Below are positions 45,951 through 54,477 of a DNA stretch of 64,000 bases, piece after piece (position 1 is the first letter of the stretch; each line of letters begins with the position of its first letter). The DNA lies in assembly GCA_021151695.1 (NCBI GenBank), contig JAGKWU010000010.1, positions 124,001-188,000 of the forward strand. Direction: 5' to 3'. The stretch comes from Cellvibrionaceae bacterium (GTDB taxonomy: Bacteria; Pseudomonadota; Gammaproteobacteria; Pseudomonadales; Cellvibrionaceae). The notes below the pieces were generated by a model, which saw only the letters and a list, made by a program, of their open reading frames with translations, was not told where the DNA came from and ran no database searches. Position numbers and translations under genes: made by a program.

Positions 45951-48900
45951 ATGAAAATTTACGCGATGCGTTTTTTTTATTTGCTGTGTTCAGTGTTACT
46001 ACTGGGCAGTCAGCATCTCTACGCGCAAACGGATCTTGCGTTAAATAAAGTCGCCACCGCCAGCACCGCCCTGCAACCTGCCGCCAACGCGGTAGACGGC
46101 AATGGCGGCACCCGCTGGGAATCAGCCGTAGCTACCGATCCAAGCTGGATCAGCGTCGACCTGGGCAATACCTATGCTTTGACCAGCGTAGTGATTGACT
46201 GGGAGGCAGCCAACGCGGCCAACTACCAAATCCAGGGTTCGACCAATAACACCACCTGGGTGACCCTTGCTACCAAAACCGGCGGTACCTTTGGTACACG
46301 TACCGATACCACCACAGTGGCGGGTAACTACCGCTATGTGCGTATGTACGGCACGGCGCGTAGCACTGGCAACAACTGGGGTTACTCCCTGTGGTCGCTG
46401 AAGGTGTACGGCGGTGCAGTTGCTACCAGCACCTCGTCGGCAGCACCTAGCAGTGCGCCTGCAACCAGCAGCGTTGCAGGCGGCACCAACCTGGCGCTCG
46501 GCAAAACTGTAACGGCAAGTACCGCTCTGCAAGCAGCCGCTAATGCTGTGGACGGCAATACGGGTACCCGCTGGGAGTCCAATGCCGGCGTCGATCCAAG
46601 CTGGATCAGTGTTGACCTGGGTTCTGCCAAAACGCTCAGCAGTGTAGTGATTGATTGGGAAGCGGCTAACGCGGCGACCTATCAGGTACAAGGCTCCAAC
46701 GACAACACCAACTGGACCACGCTGGCCAACTACTCCGGCGGTACTTTTGGTGCCCGCACAGATACCAACGTTGTTAGCGGCAGCTATCGCTATGTGCGTG
46801 TCTATGGCACAGCGCGCAGCCAGGGCAACGCCTGGGGTTACTCCATTTTTGAACTCAAAGTCTATGGCGGTGGTACACCGGTAAGCAGCGCAACCAGCAG
46901 CAGCGTCGCGGCAACCTCTTCCTCAGGTACTACCAGCAGCGTAGCCTTGGGCAATATCACCCCGCTCTACAACAGCTCGACCGCGCTTGAGGCAGAAACC
47001 TTTGTAGAGTACGCCGACCACGTGGAAACCATCTTCTCCGACCGCAGCCGCGACCGTCACGCCCGTGAAGTTCGCCGCGAAGGCACGCCAGCCTTTACTG
47101 ACGAAACCGGCTACCTGCGCGCTATGGAGCAAGGCAGTGGTTATGATCACTACCTGCCACACTACTGGTTAGACCGTACCGTGACTGTGGTAGTGAAAGA
47201 CTATATCGCCAAAGGCGGTACCTATATCGATGTGGACATGTACAGCCAGATTCCTATGGAAAGTACCGGTACCCGTTTCTTCTACATGGGTGGCGGCACT
47301 GTGGCCCTGTATATGGATAACACCGGCGTAACTGAAGTCCCCGGCGAGCCAAACCACTTCAAACTGTCACTCACCCAAAACAACCCCGTGTTGAAAGACT
47401 ACTGGAAGCGCACCAATGGTTTGCCGCAGCGTCCACTGCGCGTTGGTGACCGTATCGAGATGGAAATCGCCCAGTTCCTGTCAGCGCCAAGCATCCACCC
47501 GGCGGGCAGTCGCAACAACTACTACGGCACAGCCTTGCTGTATCAGGTTGGTGGCGGTAAAGGCGATCAACCTAATGGTTTGATCCCATGGGAAGGCAAG
47601 CCAACCCTGGATACCGACGACAATGGCAACGTTATCGTATGTAACCCTGTGTCCAACGACGAGCCAACTTGCCCAACTGTATACGACAGCTTCCCGCTGC
47701 CGCTGAAAGGCTGGTCAGGTGGTCGCACTACATTGCCTTACAACTACTCAGCTGAGCCATGGCAAGCCTTCAAACAAGAAGCGACTAACATGGGCGGCGG
47801 TACTCTGGCCAACATGAAGACCGGTGGTAACGCGCAGTTGTTTATGCAGGGTCGTCGTATTGTTCACACCGACATGCAAACCGGTGTGCACAGCGAATTG
47901 CCGCAAAACCCCAACAACACCGCCGATGTGCAAACCAACGAGCCTTTCGTTGCTATGCAAGGCAAAGTTGGTCCACGCTTCTACAACACCAGCTGCGTAG
48001 GCTGCCACTTCAACAATGGCCGCTCTATTCCTCGCGGTGTGGGCGTCACCATCAACAACCAGGCGGTCAAGATTGGTAGCAATGCCCTTGGTGCTCCACA
48101 CGCGTTGTTTGGTACATCCTTGCAGCCATTCAGCACCACGGGTGCATCCGGTATAGGTGAAGCCCAAACCCAGTTGATCGGCACCCAACAGGCGCCCAAC
48201 TATGCAGACGGCACGCCCAACACCCTGCAAAAACCCAAATACGCCTTCGTGAACGGCCAGGCGCCAGACTTCTGGTCTGTGCGTAACAGCCCTCCGTTCG
48301 TGGGTATGGGGTTGCTGGATGCGGTACCTGAGTCTGACATTCTGGCGATCGCAGCGGCCAACAATGGCGCTGGCATTGCCGGTAAAGCGCAACGTGTGAT
48401 CGATCCTGTGACTGGCCAAACCCGTCTGGGTCGCTTTGGCTGGAAAGCGGGTACTTCGTCGCTGAAGCACCAGATCGCCTCTGCCTTTAACGCTGAAATG
48501 GGCGTAACTACCAGTGTTCTGCCAAAACTGGATTGCGGCACCAACCAGGCGGATTGCCAAACCGGTACCGAAATCAGCAACGCTGACCTTGACCTGACTG
48601 TTCGCTATATCGCCACCCTGGGCGTGCCTGCACGTCGCAAGCTGGAAGATACCCAAGCCCTGCGCGGTGAAGTGGTATTTGGTGAAGTGAACTGTTCCGG
48701 TTGCCATAAAGACACCCTGAAAACCAGCCAGTACTCGCCCTTTGCCGAGCTGCGCAGCCAAACCATCCACCCCTACACCGACCTGCTGCTGCACGACATG
48801 GGCCCAGGTTTGGCGGACAATTTGGGTGAAGGTGAGGCTACCGGCGCGCAATGGCGTACATCACCTCTGTGGGGCATTGGCTTCACGGCTGACGTTGCCG

Positions 48901-49058
48901 GTGGTGGCCGCGAGGCTTACCTGCACGACGGTCGTGCCAAAACCCTCACCGAAGCCATTATGTGGCACGACGGTGAAGCGGCTAACGCCCGTAAAGCCTT
49001 CAACGCTCGTACACAATCAGACAAGGATGCACTTATCGCCTTCCTGAAGTCTTTGTAA
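45951..49058 (+). CDS. Secreted di-heme oxidoreductase (DHOR) with two CBM32-like modules
   Basis: A 1035-residue exported paralogue of the 36431 gene with different binding modules. The signal ends near residue 26 (HLYAQ). Two F5/8-type C (CBM32-like) domains (about 28-160 and 180-310) both show DPSWISVDLG, VVIDWEAANAA and RYVR; Ser linkers follow. The DHOR domain carries heme motifs C682VGCH686 and C915SGCH919, the TRLGRFGWKAGTSSLKHQ block, LRSQTIHPYTDLLLHDMG and YLHDGRAKTLTEAIMWHDGE. The ATG at 45951 has GGAG 10 bases before it; an in-frame ATG at 45936 lacks a ribosome site. Likely an extracellular electron-transfer or peroxidase-type protein anchored to glycan. Confidence 0.88.
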   Translation: MKIYAMRFFYLLCSVLLLGSQHLYAQTDLALNKVATASTALQPAANAVDGNGGTRWESAVATDPSWISVDLGNTYALTSVVIDWEAANAANYQIQGSTNNTTWVTLATKTGGTFGTRTDTTTVAGNYRYVRMYGTARSTGNNWGYSLWSLKVYGGAVATSTSSAAPSSAPATSSVAGGTNLALGKTVTASTALQAAANAVDGNTGTRWESNAGVDPSWISVDLGSAKTLSSVVIDWEAANAATYQVQGSNDNTNWTTLANYSGGTFGARTDTNVVSGSYRYVRVYGTARSQGNAWGYSIFELKVYGGGTPVSSATSSSVAATSSSGTTSSVALGNITPLYNSSTALEAETFVEYADHVETIFSDRSRDRHAREVRREGTPAFTDETGYLRAMEQGSGYDHYLPHYWLDRTVTVVVKDYIAKGGTYIDVDMYSQIPMESTGTRFFYMGGGTVALYMDNTGVTEVPGEPNHFKLSLTQNNPVLKDYWKRTNGLPQRPLRVGDRIEMEIAQFLSAPSIHPAGSRNNYYGTALLYQVGGGKGDQPNGLIPWEGKPTLDTDDNGNVIVCNPVSNDEPTCPTVYDSFPLPLKGWSGGRTTLPYNYSAEPWQAFKQEATNMGGGTLANMKTGGNAQLFMQGRRIVHTDMQTGVHSELPQNPNNTADVQTNEPFVAMQGKVGPRFYNTSCVGCHFNNGRSIPRGVGVTINNQAVKIGSNALGAPHALFGTSLQPFSTTGASGIGEAQTQLIGTQQAPNYADGTPNTLQKPKYAFVNGQAPDFWSVRNSPPFVGMGLLDAVPESDILAIAAANNGAGIAGKAQRVIDPVTGQTRLGRFGWKAGTSSLKHQIASAFNAEMGVTTSVLPKLDCGTNQADCQTGTEISNADLDLTVRYIATLGVPARRKLEDTQALRGEVVFGEVNCSGCHKDTLKTSQYSPFAELRSQTIHPYTDLLLHDMGPGLADNLGEGEATGAQWRTSPLWGIGFTADVAGGGREAYLHDGRAKTLTEAIMWHDGEAANARKAFNARTQSDKDALIAFLKSL

Positions 49059-49096
49059 AAAAGTTTATAAGCTTTCCTCTCGTCAACAGAGCTTTT

Positions 49097-49126
49097 CCCG
49101 GCCAGCGCAAACTGGCCGGGTTTTTT
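49097..49126 (+). terminator. Intrinsic terminator of the second CBM-cytochrome gene
   Basis: CCCGGCCAG pairs with CTGGCCGGG around CGCAAA and is followed by six T. Confidence 0.95.
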
Positions 49127-49255
49127 CTTTCTGGCCCCTACAAATTGGGCCTTGTCGATCCGCTCTTACAAAATCTGCACGCGCTGGCAAAATCTGCATT
49201 GCACTAGCCGCCATCAGCCTCTAAGCTGCGCGTTTTTCCTCTTGTATCGCCGCCT

Positions 49256-49471
49256 ATGTTAAAGATTCATATACTCGCAGCCATCATCGCCATAGTGCTC
49301 ACCGCGCTGACTATGCTCCTGGTGCCCCACCTCTACACCGGCTACGTCTACCTCGCGCAGCATTACCCTGGCGTGTTTGATTGGGCACAAGTAGCCCTTG
49401 GCTTCACCATCGCCGGCCTTGCCTTCTGGCGCTGGAAGAAGAAGCGCAACGCCAAAAAAGACGATCAATAA
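49256..49471 (+). CDS. Small membrane protein, unknown function
   Basis: A 71-residue protein with a hydrophobic N-terminal helix (about residues 4-24), a short aromatic loop (YTGYVYLAQHYPG) and a second hydrophobic stretch (about 44-58, VALGFTIAGLAFW), then a strongly basic tail (RWKKKRNAKKDD). Likely a two-helix inner-membrane protein with both ends in the cytosol. I do not recognise a family. No clear ribosome site precedes the ATG, but a perfect intrinsic terminator right after the stop supports a real transcript. Confidence 0.6.
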   Translation: MLKIHILAAIIAIVLTALTMLLVPHLYTGYVYLAQHYPGVFDWAQVALGFTIAGLAFWRWKKKRNAKKDDQ

Positions 49472-49474
49472 AAT

Positions 49475-49501
49475 AAAAAACCCGGCAATTGCCGGGTTTT
49501 T
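49475..49501 (+). terminator. Intrinsic terminator, bidirectional
   Basis: CCCGGC-AATT-GCCGGG (49481-49496) flanked by six A and five T; it lies between two convergent small genes and can serve both. Confidence 0.93.
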
Positions 49502-49517
49502 GCTTACTAGCCTTTGA

Positions 49518-49760
49518 TTAAGCCACGTGCTTGGCTTTTTTGGTGCTCTTTTTGGCCGTATGGGTTTGGGTTTTGCCTTTGGTGGCCTGGGCATGGGCTT
49601 TGGTTTTGCCCTTGGTTGTCGCTTTATGCGTGGTAGCTGTGTGCTGCGTACTCGCATGGGCGCTATGTTTCTTGTGCTTGGTTGTTTGCGTCTCGGCTGC
49701 ATTCGCAAACGCAGGCAACATGGCGACGCATAAAAACACAACTAATTTCTTGATGTTCAT
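49518..49760 (-). CDS. Small exported Lys/His/Thr/Ala-rich protein
   Basis: An 80-residue protein. Residues 1-21 are a signal peptide (VVFLCVAMLPAFANA); the mature part is almost only Lys, Thr, Ala, His and Gln in short imperfect repeats (THKATTKGKTKAHAQATKGK), so it is disordered, strongly basic and His-rich. It resembles in style acid-shock or metal-buffering small proteins, but no family is claimed. GAGCGGA precedes the ATG. Codons are regular and the signal peptide is good, so the gene is probably real. Confidence 0.65.
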   Translation of the reverse strand: MNIKKLVVFLCVAMLPAFANAAETQTTKHKKHSAHASTQHTATTHKATTKGKTKAHAQATKGKTQTHTAKKSTKKAKHVA

Positions 49761-49940
49761 AATTTATCCGCTCGTGGGTTTTACTACAGGGGGCCGCGCG
49801 TAATTTACTTGCTTTTACCCCCCAACTCTAGTGTGGGAATGCGGATAGACAATGCTTCTGTGGGGGAGTTCAAACGTTTGGTAGGGGAAATGATGATTGG
49901 TAATATCCCCGTCGCTCCTTGGTTGACGCCCCAAGTTTTC

Positions 49941-50139
49941 CTGTTTGGGAATGCCGATCGGATATACGCTTCCAAGCTGGAGCTTGGCGCGTCCGGTGAG
50001 GGAACGAGAAGAACAGGATCCCCGCAAGCGGGGGCGCCTAGCCGAGGATTCAGTTCTTGCTTTTGATTTTTCCTCTTGTTCCCAAGCTCCAGCTTGGGAA
50101 CGCAGGTTGGATATACGCTCCAAATTGGAGCTTGGAAGT
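49941..50139. repeat. Cluster of dispersed inverted repeats left of the RES gene
   Basis: Two kinds overlap here. Family A: units with GGATATACGCT then CCAAGCTGGAGCTTGG at about 49960-49987 and GGATATACGCTCCAAATTGG at about 50109-50134, plus the palindrome TTCCCAAGCT-CC-AGCTTGGGAA at 50080-50101. Family B: 50011-50050 is an inverted, partly diverged copy of the 39265-39380 element (GGATCCCCGC and GGGGCGCCTAGCCGAGGAT). Confidence 0.75.
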
Positions 50140-50193
50140 GATAAAGCGGGCACCTAGCTGAAGAGAAAAGCTTTCCCAATATGTCGGTCAATG

Positions 50194-50934
50194 TTAGTAA
50201 GGTCTAGGGTCATATTTATCAAATGAATAACTTATTTTTGTAGCTGTCATAATTACGCACTCGATCATTTCAGCATCGTTGAGATTAAACAAAAGAATAT
50301 TATTTCCCTTCCCCATGCTGCTTTTAAAACGGATACCGTCAAATTTTTTAAATTTGAAATATTCCGCTAGGATTTGTGTTGGAACATAATCTGATCTCTC
50401 ATCTTCATTTGTTACTGGTTTGGTAAAAGCATCATTGATCATGGACCACATTGCGTTAGTAAGTTCTTCCTGAGACTGAGGGGGATTAAATACCAGCTCA
50501 GCATATGAGTAGTACTTGGTCACTGAATGGCAATCAACAATACGCAGGTCTCTCCGAATTTCAAATTTTGCTGATGAAATACCTTGGCCAAGGTGAGCAC
50601 GTAATTCGGTTAAAGCAGTGTTTTCATCATCAGACAGATATAGGTAAGAAATTCCTTTGGGATTCCCTCGTCCTTCTTTACCTTTATTTGGAATAGGCTT
50701 CATCCTGTCTGCTTTGAAAGCACAAGGAATGCGCTGCCCTTCCACTTCGTTCTCGCCGAAACCAATTTGTCCGCGATAGAGAATTTCTCCCTTCGATAGA
50801 AGGTGTTCTCTTGCAGATAAAGTTCGGTCAATGTTGAGTAGAAATTCATCTATGCTTGGGGAGTGTATAAAGCGACTTGTGAATTTCACGTATTCTTGAA
50901 AGTTGTGAAAGTCTTTCCAGCAATTAAATCCCAT
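50194..50934 (-). CDS. RES-domain protein (putative NAD+-degrading toxin) without visible antitoxin
   Basis: A 246-residue protein with the RES pattern: an early Arg in EILYRGQIG, RMKPIPNKGKEGRGNPKGIS, the conserved YLYLSDDENTALTELRAHLG with its acidic residue, and a late NNILLFNLNDAE strand. Family knowledge: RES toxins degrade NAD+ by phosphorolysis or hydrolysis and are normally neutralised by a Xre-type antitoxin coded just upstream. No such gene is visible on either side. The gene is clearly AT-richer than its surroundings and is bracketed by two repeat families, which suggests recent acquisition. Toxicity here is inferred, not shown; it could be a RES enzyme with another role. Confidence 0.75.
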   Translation of the reverse strand: MGFNCWKDFHNFQEYVKFTSRFIHSPSIDEFLLNIDRTLSAREHLLSKGEILYRGQIGFGENEVEGQRIPCAFKADRMKPIPNKGKEGRGNPKGISYLYLSDDENTALTELRAHLGQGISSAKFEIRRDLRIVDCHSVTKYYSYAELVFNPPQSQEELTNAMWSMINDAFTKPVTNEDERSDYVPTQILAEYFKFKKFDGIRFKSSMGKGNNILLFNLNDAEMIECVIMTATKISYSFDKYDPRPY

Positions 50935-50967
50935 TTTAAATCCTCAGTTTTCTCATTCCCAAGTTCT

Positions 50968-51013
50968 AGTTGCCTCTCGCTCCCAAGCTGGAGCTTGGGA
51001 GCGAGAGGCAACT
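50968..51013. repeat. Perfect 22-bp inverted repeat right of the RES gene
   Basis: Arms 50968-50989 and 50992-51013 are exact reverse complements with two G between them; the centre CCCAAGCTGGAGCTTGGG is the family A core seen at 49970-50136. Confidence 0.92.
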
Positions 51014-51026
51014 CCAAGTTTTTTTT

Positions 51027-51066
51027 AAGAACTGGATACCCGCTATGCGAGGATGACGATTCCCCG
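51027..51066. repeat. REP-like element, copy 3 (half element)
   Basis: AAGAACTGGATACCCGC...GCGAGGATGACGATTCCC matches the right half of the 39265-39380 element with few differences. Confidence 0.75.
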
Positions 51067-51110
51067 AGTGTTTGGGCAGCGTGCAAACATTTAGAATACT
51101 CCCCCCTTAA

Positions 51111-51569
51111 TCACGCCACCCGCACCAACATAATCGTCCCATCCACACTCGTAACCTGCACTTGCGTTTCCGCTTCAATGGGCACATCGGTTGATGCATC
51201 CAAACGTGCCAACCACTCCACACCCGAGTAATAAACCCGACCATCGGTTTTGGTGATGCGCGCACTCGCGGGAATGATTTTTCCTACCATATCACTGGTG
51301 GTTTCCGGGCCCACTTCTTTATTCTGGAATTGTTTGAGCGGCTTCCATAAAAGCGCGGCGCTGGCGGCGGAGAAGCCGGCAAAAATTACCAATGCGACAC
51401 GAAAATGTTCAATTAATCCCAGGGTGACAAACAGGCCAGTTACCAAAGCGCCTATGCCGATAAACAGCAGCGGACCGCTCATGCCTAAAATGCTTAAATC
51501 CACCAGCAGGCAAATGCCCGCCAGTACGTAAAAAAAGTAATCCAGATGCTGCGAGAAATATTCAACCAT
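51111..51569 (-). CDS. NfeD-like membrane protein
   Basis: A 152-residue protein with about three TM helices (residues 10-80, including FYVLAGICLLVDLSILGMSG) followed by a C-terminal OB-fold (VGKIIPASARITKTDGRVYY to VTSVDGTIMLVRV). Family knowledge: short NfeD proteins partner stomatin-like SPFH proteins in membrane quality control. It follows such a gene by 21 bases on the same strand. I chose the ATG at 51569, which has GAGGAG six bases upstream, over the ATG at 51575, which would touch it. Confidence 0.9.
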   Translation of the reverse strand: MVEYFSQHLDYFFYVLAGICLLVDLSILGMSGPLLFIGIGALVTGLFVTLGLIEHFRVALVIFAGFSAASAALLWKPLKQFQNKEVGPETTSDMVGKIIPASARITKTDGRVYYSGVEWLARLDASTDVPIEAETQVQVTSVDGTIMLVRVA

Positions 51570-51590
51570 GATCATCTCCTCTAGCGAGTT

Positions 51591-52562
51591 TTAGCGGGCA
51601 TTAACCGTAGATGAAACCGCTATTGCCTGAGCCACCGTGTTGGCAATGTTATCGCCGGTTTTGCCTTCAGTGAGCACTACGGTGCTTTCTTTTGCGATGG
51701 CTTTATGTGCATCAATAGCGCCTTTCGCAAGGTTAAAATTCACCGCCATTTTGCCATCTGCTGTTGCGGCGGCTTCACCTACCGTGCGCAGTGCTTCCGC
51801 TTCGGCGGTGGCTACCAAGGTAATCGCATTGGCTTTACCTTCTGCTTCCAGGGTTTGTGATTCTTTGCTCGCCATGGCCGCCAACACTTGCTGTTCGCGC
51901 GCAGCTTCCGCTTGCAATACGACTGACGCTTTCAAGCCTTCGGCTTTTGCAATGGCCGCGGCTTTTTCACCTTCGGCTGTCAAAATTGCAGAACGCTTTT
52001 GACGCTCCGCCGCCATTTGTCTTTCCATATCTTCTTTGATGGAAGGTGGAATTGTAATTTCCAGTAATTCAAATCGCAGCACGGTGATGCCCCAGGGTTG
52101 GGTAGCATCGAGCATGGCTTTTTGAATTTCCGCGTTAATTGCCGCGCGGTTTTGGAAGCACTCGTCCAATTCCATAGTACCAATCGCGTTACGCATGGAG
52201 GTCATGGCAAGTTGTGTGGTCGCCAGTTTGTAATCAGTAATGTTGTTGGTGGCGGCAGCGGCATCGACCACTTTGATAAAGAGCACACCATCAATCATGA
52301 GTGCAACGTTATCTTTCGTGATGGCAGATTGGTGCGGCACTGTGAGTGTCTGCTCTTTTAAATTGCGGTCAGCGGCGATGGAATCCAGATAGGGCACAAT
52401 CCAGTTGAGGCCCGAGCCGAGTGTGCGGGTGTATTTACCCATGCGGTAAATCACATAGCCACGGTTTTGCGGTACAAAGTAAACGCTCTTCTTGAGCGTA
52501 AATAACAAGACCACAACAAACCAGAAGGTGGGGCTGAAGAAAAACGAAGCCAGTGAGTCCAT
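51591..52562 (-). CDS. SPFH/stomatin-like membrane protease adaptor (QmcA-like)
   Basis: A 323-residue protein. One N-terminal TM helix (about residues 5-22), then the SPFH start VYFVPQNRGYVIYRMGKYT, LGSGLNWIVPYLDSI, MIDGVLFIKVVDA and ELDECFQNRAAINAEIQ, then an Ala/Glu-rich coiled coil (AAAIAKAEGLKASVVLQAEA). Family knowledge: such proteins form large ring assemblies in membrane microdomains and regulate proteases such as FtsH. The ATG at 52562 places the TM helix at the N-terminus; the frame is open 33 codons further. First gene of the pair with the NfeD-like gene. Confidence 0.93.
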   Translation of the reverse strand: MDSLASFFFSPTFWFVVVLLFTLKKSVYFVPQNRGYVIYRMGKYTRTLGSGLNWIVPYLDSIAADRNLKEQTLTVPHQSAITKDNVALMIDGVLFIKVVDAAAATNNITDYKLATTQLAMTSMRNAIGTMELDECFQNRAAINAEIQKAMLDATQPWGITVLRFELLEITIPPSIKEDMERQMAAERQKRSAILTAEGEKAAAIAKAEGLKASVVLQAEAAREQQVLAAMASKESQTLEAEGKANAITLVATAEAEALRTVGEAAATADGKMAVNFNLAKGAIDAHKAIAKESTVVLTEGKTGDNIANTVAQAIAVSSTVNAR

Positions 52563-52720
52563 AGCGATATCCGTATATAAGAGTTGAGAGTGAGTAAAAC
52601 CTGTTATGAAATCGTGAATACCAAACCCGGAAAATAGTAAGTCATTTATTGCGCTACACAAGCCCTGTATCGCGGTAATCTTACTGTCGGATTACCAGAT
52701 TTTTCGGCCGCGTTTTTTAT

Positions 52721-53671
52721 CTACAAATCCAACACCAGCTTATCGCTGTGGGCACGCGACACACACAGGCACATACGCCCCCGCGCTTTGGCGGCGTCAC
52801 TGAGGACATGGTCGCGATGCTCAGGTTCGCCTTCCAATACGGTTACCGCGCAACTGCCGCAGTCTCCTACACAGCAATCGAAGTTTATGTCGATACCAGC
52901 TGCGCGCACAGCAGCTAGCAATGGTTGGTCGGCAGCGACTTGCAGCAATTTATTACTGCGCACCAACTCCAGAATCACTGGCTTGTCGCTGTCGTCATGT
53001 TCGGGGTGAAAACGCTCGCTGTGCAAGCGATCGTTGCTGATGCCGAGTGCACGAGCACAGTTTTCTGTTTCGTGCAGCAGTGATTCCGGTCCGCAGACAT
53101 AGAGCTGTGCATTGCCGGGCGCATCAGCCAATAAGTGCATCGCATCCAATCTCCGTTCGTCGGCAGGGTAGGTGTGTAGTTGCCTGCTGAAGTTTTCTTC
53201 CAGTTCTTGCAGAAAAGCCATGTCACCGCGACTACGCCCCGCATAGTGCAATTGAAAGCGGCGGCCGCGCTGGCTGAGCGTCTGCGCCATGGCAAACAGC
53301 GGCGTTATACCAATTCCACCGGCAATTAATACCGCCGGGCTGGCATCGGCGTGCAAGGGAAAATGGTTGCTGGGAATACTGCTTTGTAGCTCCGTGCCCA
53401 CCGCGAAATGGTCGTGGATATAAGCCGAGCCACCGCGGCCCTTTTCCTCGCGCAGCACGGCAATTTCGTAGTAATCGCGCTGCAATGGATTACTGCACAG
53501 TGAATAGCTGCGCGCTGAAGTTCCACCGGGTAGTGGCAGGTCGATATTGATATGGGCACCAGCCGCTGCCAGTGGCAATTGCCCGCCGTCAGCCATACGC
53601 AGTTGATAGCGGCGCACGCGTGGAGTCAGCGTTTGTACTTGAGTGACGATGAGCGCGAGTCTGTCGGTCAT
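52721..53671 (-). CDS. PDR/VanB-type oxidoreductase (FMN reductase with 2Fe-2S)
   Basis: A 316-residue cytosolic electron-transfer reductase. Flavin motif ARSYSLCSNP near residue 65, the NAD(P) motif VLIAGGIGITPLFAMAQTL, VCGPESLL, and at the C-terminus a plant-type ferredoxin with ligands in CCVGDCGSC and MCLC. Family knowledge: such reductases supply electrons from NAD(P)H to Rieske oxygenases that demethylate or hydroxylate aromatic acids. No oxygenase partner is adjacent, so the partner must lie elsewhere. I chose the ATG at 53671; the frame is open 12 codons further. Confidence 0.92.
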   Translation of the reverse strand: MTDRLALIVTQVQTLTPRVRRYQLRMADGGQLPLAAAGAHINIDLPLPGGTSARSYSLCSNPLQRDYYEIAVLREEKGRGGSAYIHDHFAVGTELQSSIPSNHFPLHADASPAVLIAGGIGITPLFAMAQTLSQRGRRFQLHYAGRSRGDMAFLQELEENFSRQLHTYPADERRLDAMHLLADAPGNAQLYVCGPESLLHETENCARALGISNDRLHSERFHPEHDDSDKPVILELVRSNKLLQVAADQPLLAAVRAAGIDINFDCCVGDCGSCAVTVLEGEPEHRDHVLSDAAKARGRMCLCVSRAHSDKLVLDL

Positions 53672-53780
53672 AATCTTTTTAAAAAATCCCCGGAGGCTGT
53701 CAACCATTTGTCGTTGATTGCGTTTAAGTCAATGAGCAGTGTAGCACCGCTACCAGATTATCTACTTGAGGAGCTTTCCC

Positions 53781-54362
53781 ATGATGTTTTCCCGTTCATT
53801 GTCAGTGGTTGTTATAGGTTTGGTTTGCGGCAATGTCTATGCAGCCGATACAGATCAACGCGCCTTGGATCGCAACGCTAACCAGCAAGAGCGTATTGAA
53901 AATGGCCTTGAATCCGGCCAGTTAAACACCCGCGAGGCCAGTAAGCTTGAGCGCACAGAAAGCCGTATAGACCATATGGAAGCTCACGCCATGAAAGATG
54001 GCAGTGTTAGCAGCACTGAAGCGGCGCACCTGGAGAAAGCGCAAGACATGGCCAGCAAACAGATCTACGCGCAAAAGCACGATGCGCAAACAGGTAATCC
54101 TGATTCAGCCTCGTCCAAACGATTACAAACTGATGTACAGCGCAATGCCAACCAGCAGGCGCGCATTGCCCAGGGTGCGAAATCTGGCGAGCTTAATGCC
54201 CATGAAACCGCGCGTATGGAACGCGGCCAGGCGCGCGCTGACCGTCGCGAAGCCAATGCCGCCGCCGATGGACATGTAGGTGCGGCCGAGCAGGCGAAAA
54301 TTAAACACACAGAAAACGCTAATAGCCGCCGTATCCATCGCCAGAAACACGATGCGCAATAA
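53781..54362 (+). CDS. Exported protein with two tandem 80-residue repeats, unknown function
   Basis: A 193-residue protein with a signal peptide ending near residue 21 (GNVYAAD). The rest is a tandem duplication: DRNANQQERIENGLESGQLN in the first half corresponds to QRNANQQARIAQGAKSGELN in the second, and both halves end in a RQKHDAQ/AQKHDAQ segment. Each repeat is helical and very polar, with short KDGSVSSTEA and ADGHVGAAEQ loops that faintly resemble EF-hand loops. Similar proteins occur in other proteobacteria without known role. GAGGAG lies 9 bases before the ATG at 53781. Confidence 0.78.
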   Translation: MMFSRSLSVVVIGLVCGNVYAADTDQRALDRNANQQERIENGLESGQLNTREASKLERTESRIDHMEAHAMKDGSVSSTEAAHLEKAQDMASKQIYAQKHDAQTGNPDSASSKRLQTDVQRNANQQARIAQGAKSGELNAHETARMERGQARADRREANAAADGHVGAAEQAKIKHTENANSRRIHRQKHDAQ

Positions 54363-54477
54363 ACTGGCCTGATGTGCAACTAGCACAAATTGTGAACTAT
54401 TGAGCGTTCGGCAACTCACTGAAAGGCGATAGCTGCCAAGCTATAGTCGAGCCAAATCGCCGCTGCGAGTGAGTAGT

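Noticed and set aside
49809..50191. Several overlapping 70-128-codon frames left of the RES gene
   Set aside because: They are translations of the dispersed inverted repeats (recurring LELG / AWE text on both strands), not genes.
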